This document shows, piece after piece, positions 12,660-12,773 of a DNA stretch of 12,773 nucleotides. The stretch is from NCBI GenBank assembly GCA_937862675.1, contig CALMEC010000051.1, positions 1 through 12,773 on the forward strand, read 5' to 3'. A program made the translations under genes and the position numbers. The DNA comes from an uncultured Actinomycetes bacterium. GTDB lineage: Bacteria > Actinomycetota > Thermoleophilia > Miltoncostaeales > Miltoncostaeaceae. Under the pieces are notes generated by a model. The model saw only the letters and a program-made list of their open reading frames with translations, had not been told where the DNA came from and did no database searches. How positions within the stretch are numbered: position 1 is the first letter of the stretch; every line of letters begins with the position of its first letter.

Positions 12660-12773
12660 GTGAACGATCCCGGACGCCCATCGCCCGCCCCGCCGGCACC
12701 GCCCGGACGGCGCGCCCCCCGTCGGGCGCCGCTCTACGCCGGTGCCCTCCTCGTCATCGTGGTGGCGGCGGTG
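12660..12773 (+). CDS. N-terminus of a probable membrane protein (runs off window)
   Basis: GTG at 12660 opens a frame of 38 codons that continues past the window edge. The first about 24 residues are Pro/Arg-rich (MNDPGRPSPAPPAPPGRR...), followed by a hydrophobic segment LYAGALLVIVVAAV. This is the typical layout of an actinobacterial membrane or exported protein with a disordered cytoplasmic N-tail. The frame is closed by TAA at 12612, and GTG 12660 is the only usual start before the hydrophobic segment, but no clear Shine-Dalgarno site precedes it. Too little is present to name a family. It follows the giant gene on the same strand, separated by two hairpins, so it probably has its own promoter. 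Confidence 0.55.
   Translation, partial: MNDPGRPSPAPPAPPGRRAPRRAPLYAGALLVIVVAAV

Overview
The window looks like chromosome of a high-GC Actinomycetota bacterium. Coding frames carry strong G/C third-position bias, GTG starts occur beside ATG, Shine-Dalgarno sites are of the GGAGG type, and there is an F420-type (DDN-like) oxidoreductase fold typical of actinobacteria. No rRNA, tRNA, CRISPR array, transposase or integrase is visible. Genus cannot be fixed from the sequence alone.

Left third (1-2927). A gene-poor left edge holds palindromes and one possible 27-codon ORF. A LysR-type regulator (331-1224, minus) is divergent from a classical short-chain dehydrogenase/reductase (1354-2217, plus). 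Their intergenic region carries a perfect T-N11-A LysR box plus a degenerate second box exactly 21 bp away, so this is a textbook regulator/target pair. A 12-bp GC hairpin (2328-2355) lies downstream of the SDR, followed by a small DDN-like flavin/F420 oxidoreductase gene on the minus strand.

Middle (3167-5256, plus). An unrecognised 181-aa protein is followed by a glycerol-3-phosphate cytidylyltransferase-like nucleotidyltransferase and a 204-aa exported or membrane-anchored protein of unknown function. The last two each have a palindrome sitting on a candidate -10 region, suggesting separate repressor control. A run of ten G lies between them.

Right half (5383-12773). A translationally coupled pair on the minus strand (Gfo/Idh/MocA dehydrogenase, then a TIM-barrel protein resembling aldo/keto reductases) overlaps by ATGA. 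Across a 519-bp divergent region lies a 1477-aa secreted protein. It has a signal peptide, a DUF5122/delta-60-like beta-propeller, an Ig/FN3-like linker, two tandem LamG jelly rolls, two bacterial Ig domains, an FN3 domain and a C-terminal jelly-roll-like domain. A very long hairpin terminates it, and the start of a probable membrane protein gene runs off the right edge.

Taken together, positions 4046-12773 (nucleotidyltransferase, NAD(P)-sugar dehydrogenase, aldo/keto-reductase-like partner, large glycan-binding-type surface protein, membrane protein) would fit the edge of a surface-glycan or exopolysaccharide locus. That role is inferred from family composition only: no glycosyltransferase or flippase is inside the window. 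The most unusual pieces are the aldo/keto-reductase-like protein with no recognisable catalytic tetrad, the propeller-LamG-Ig mosaic protein, and the two orphan proteins.
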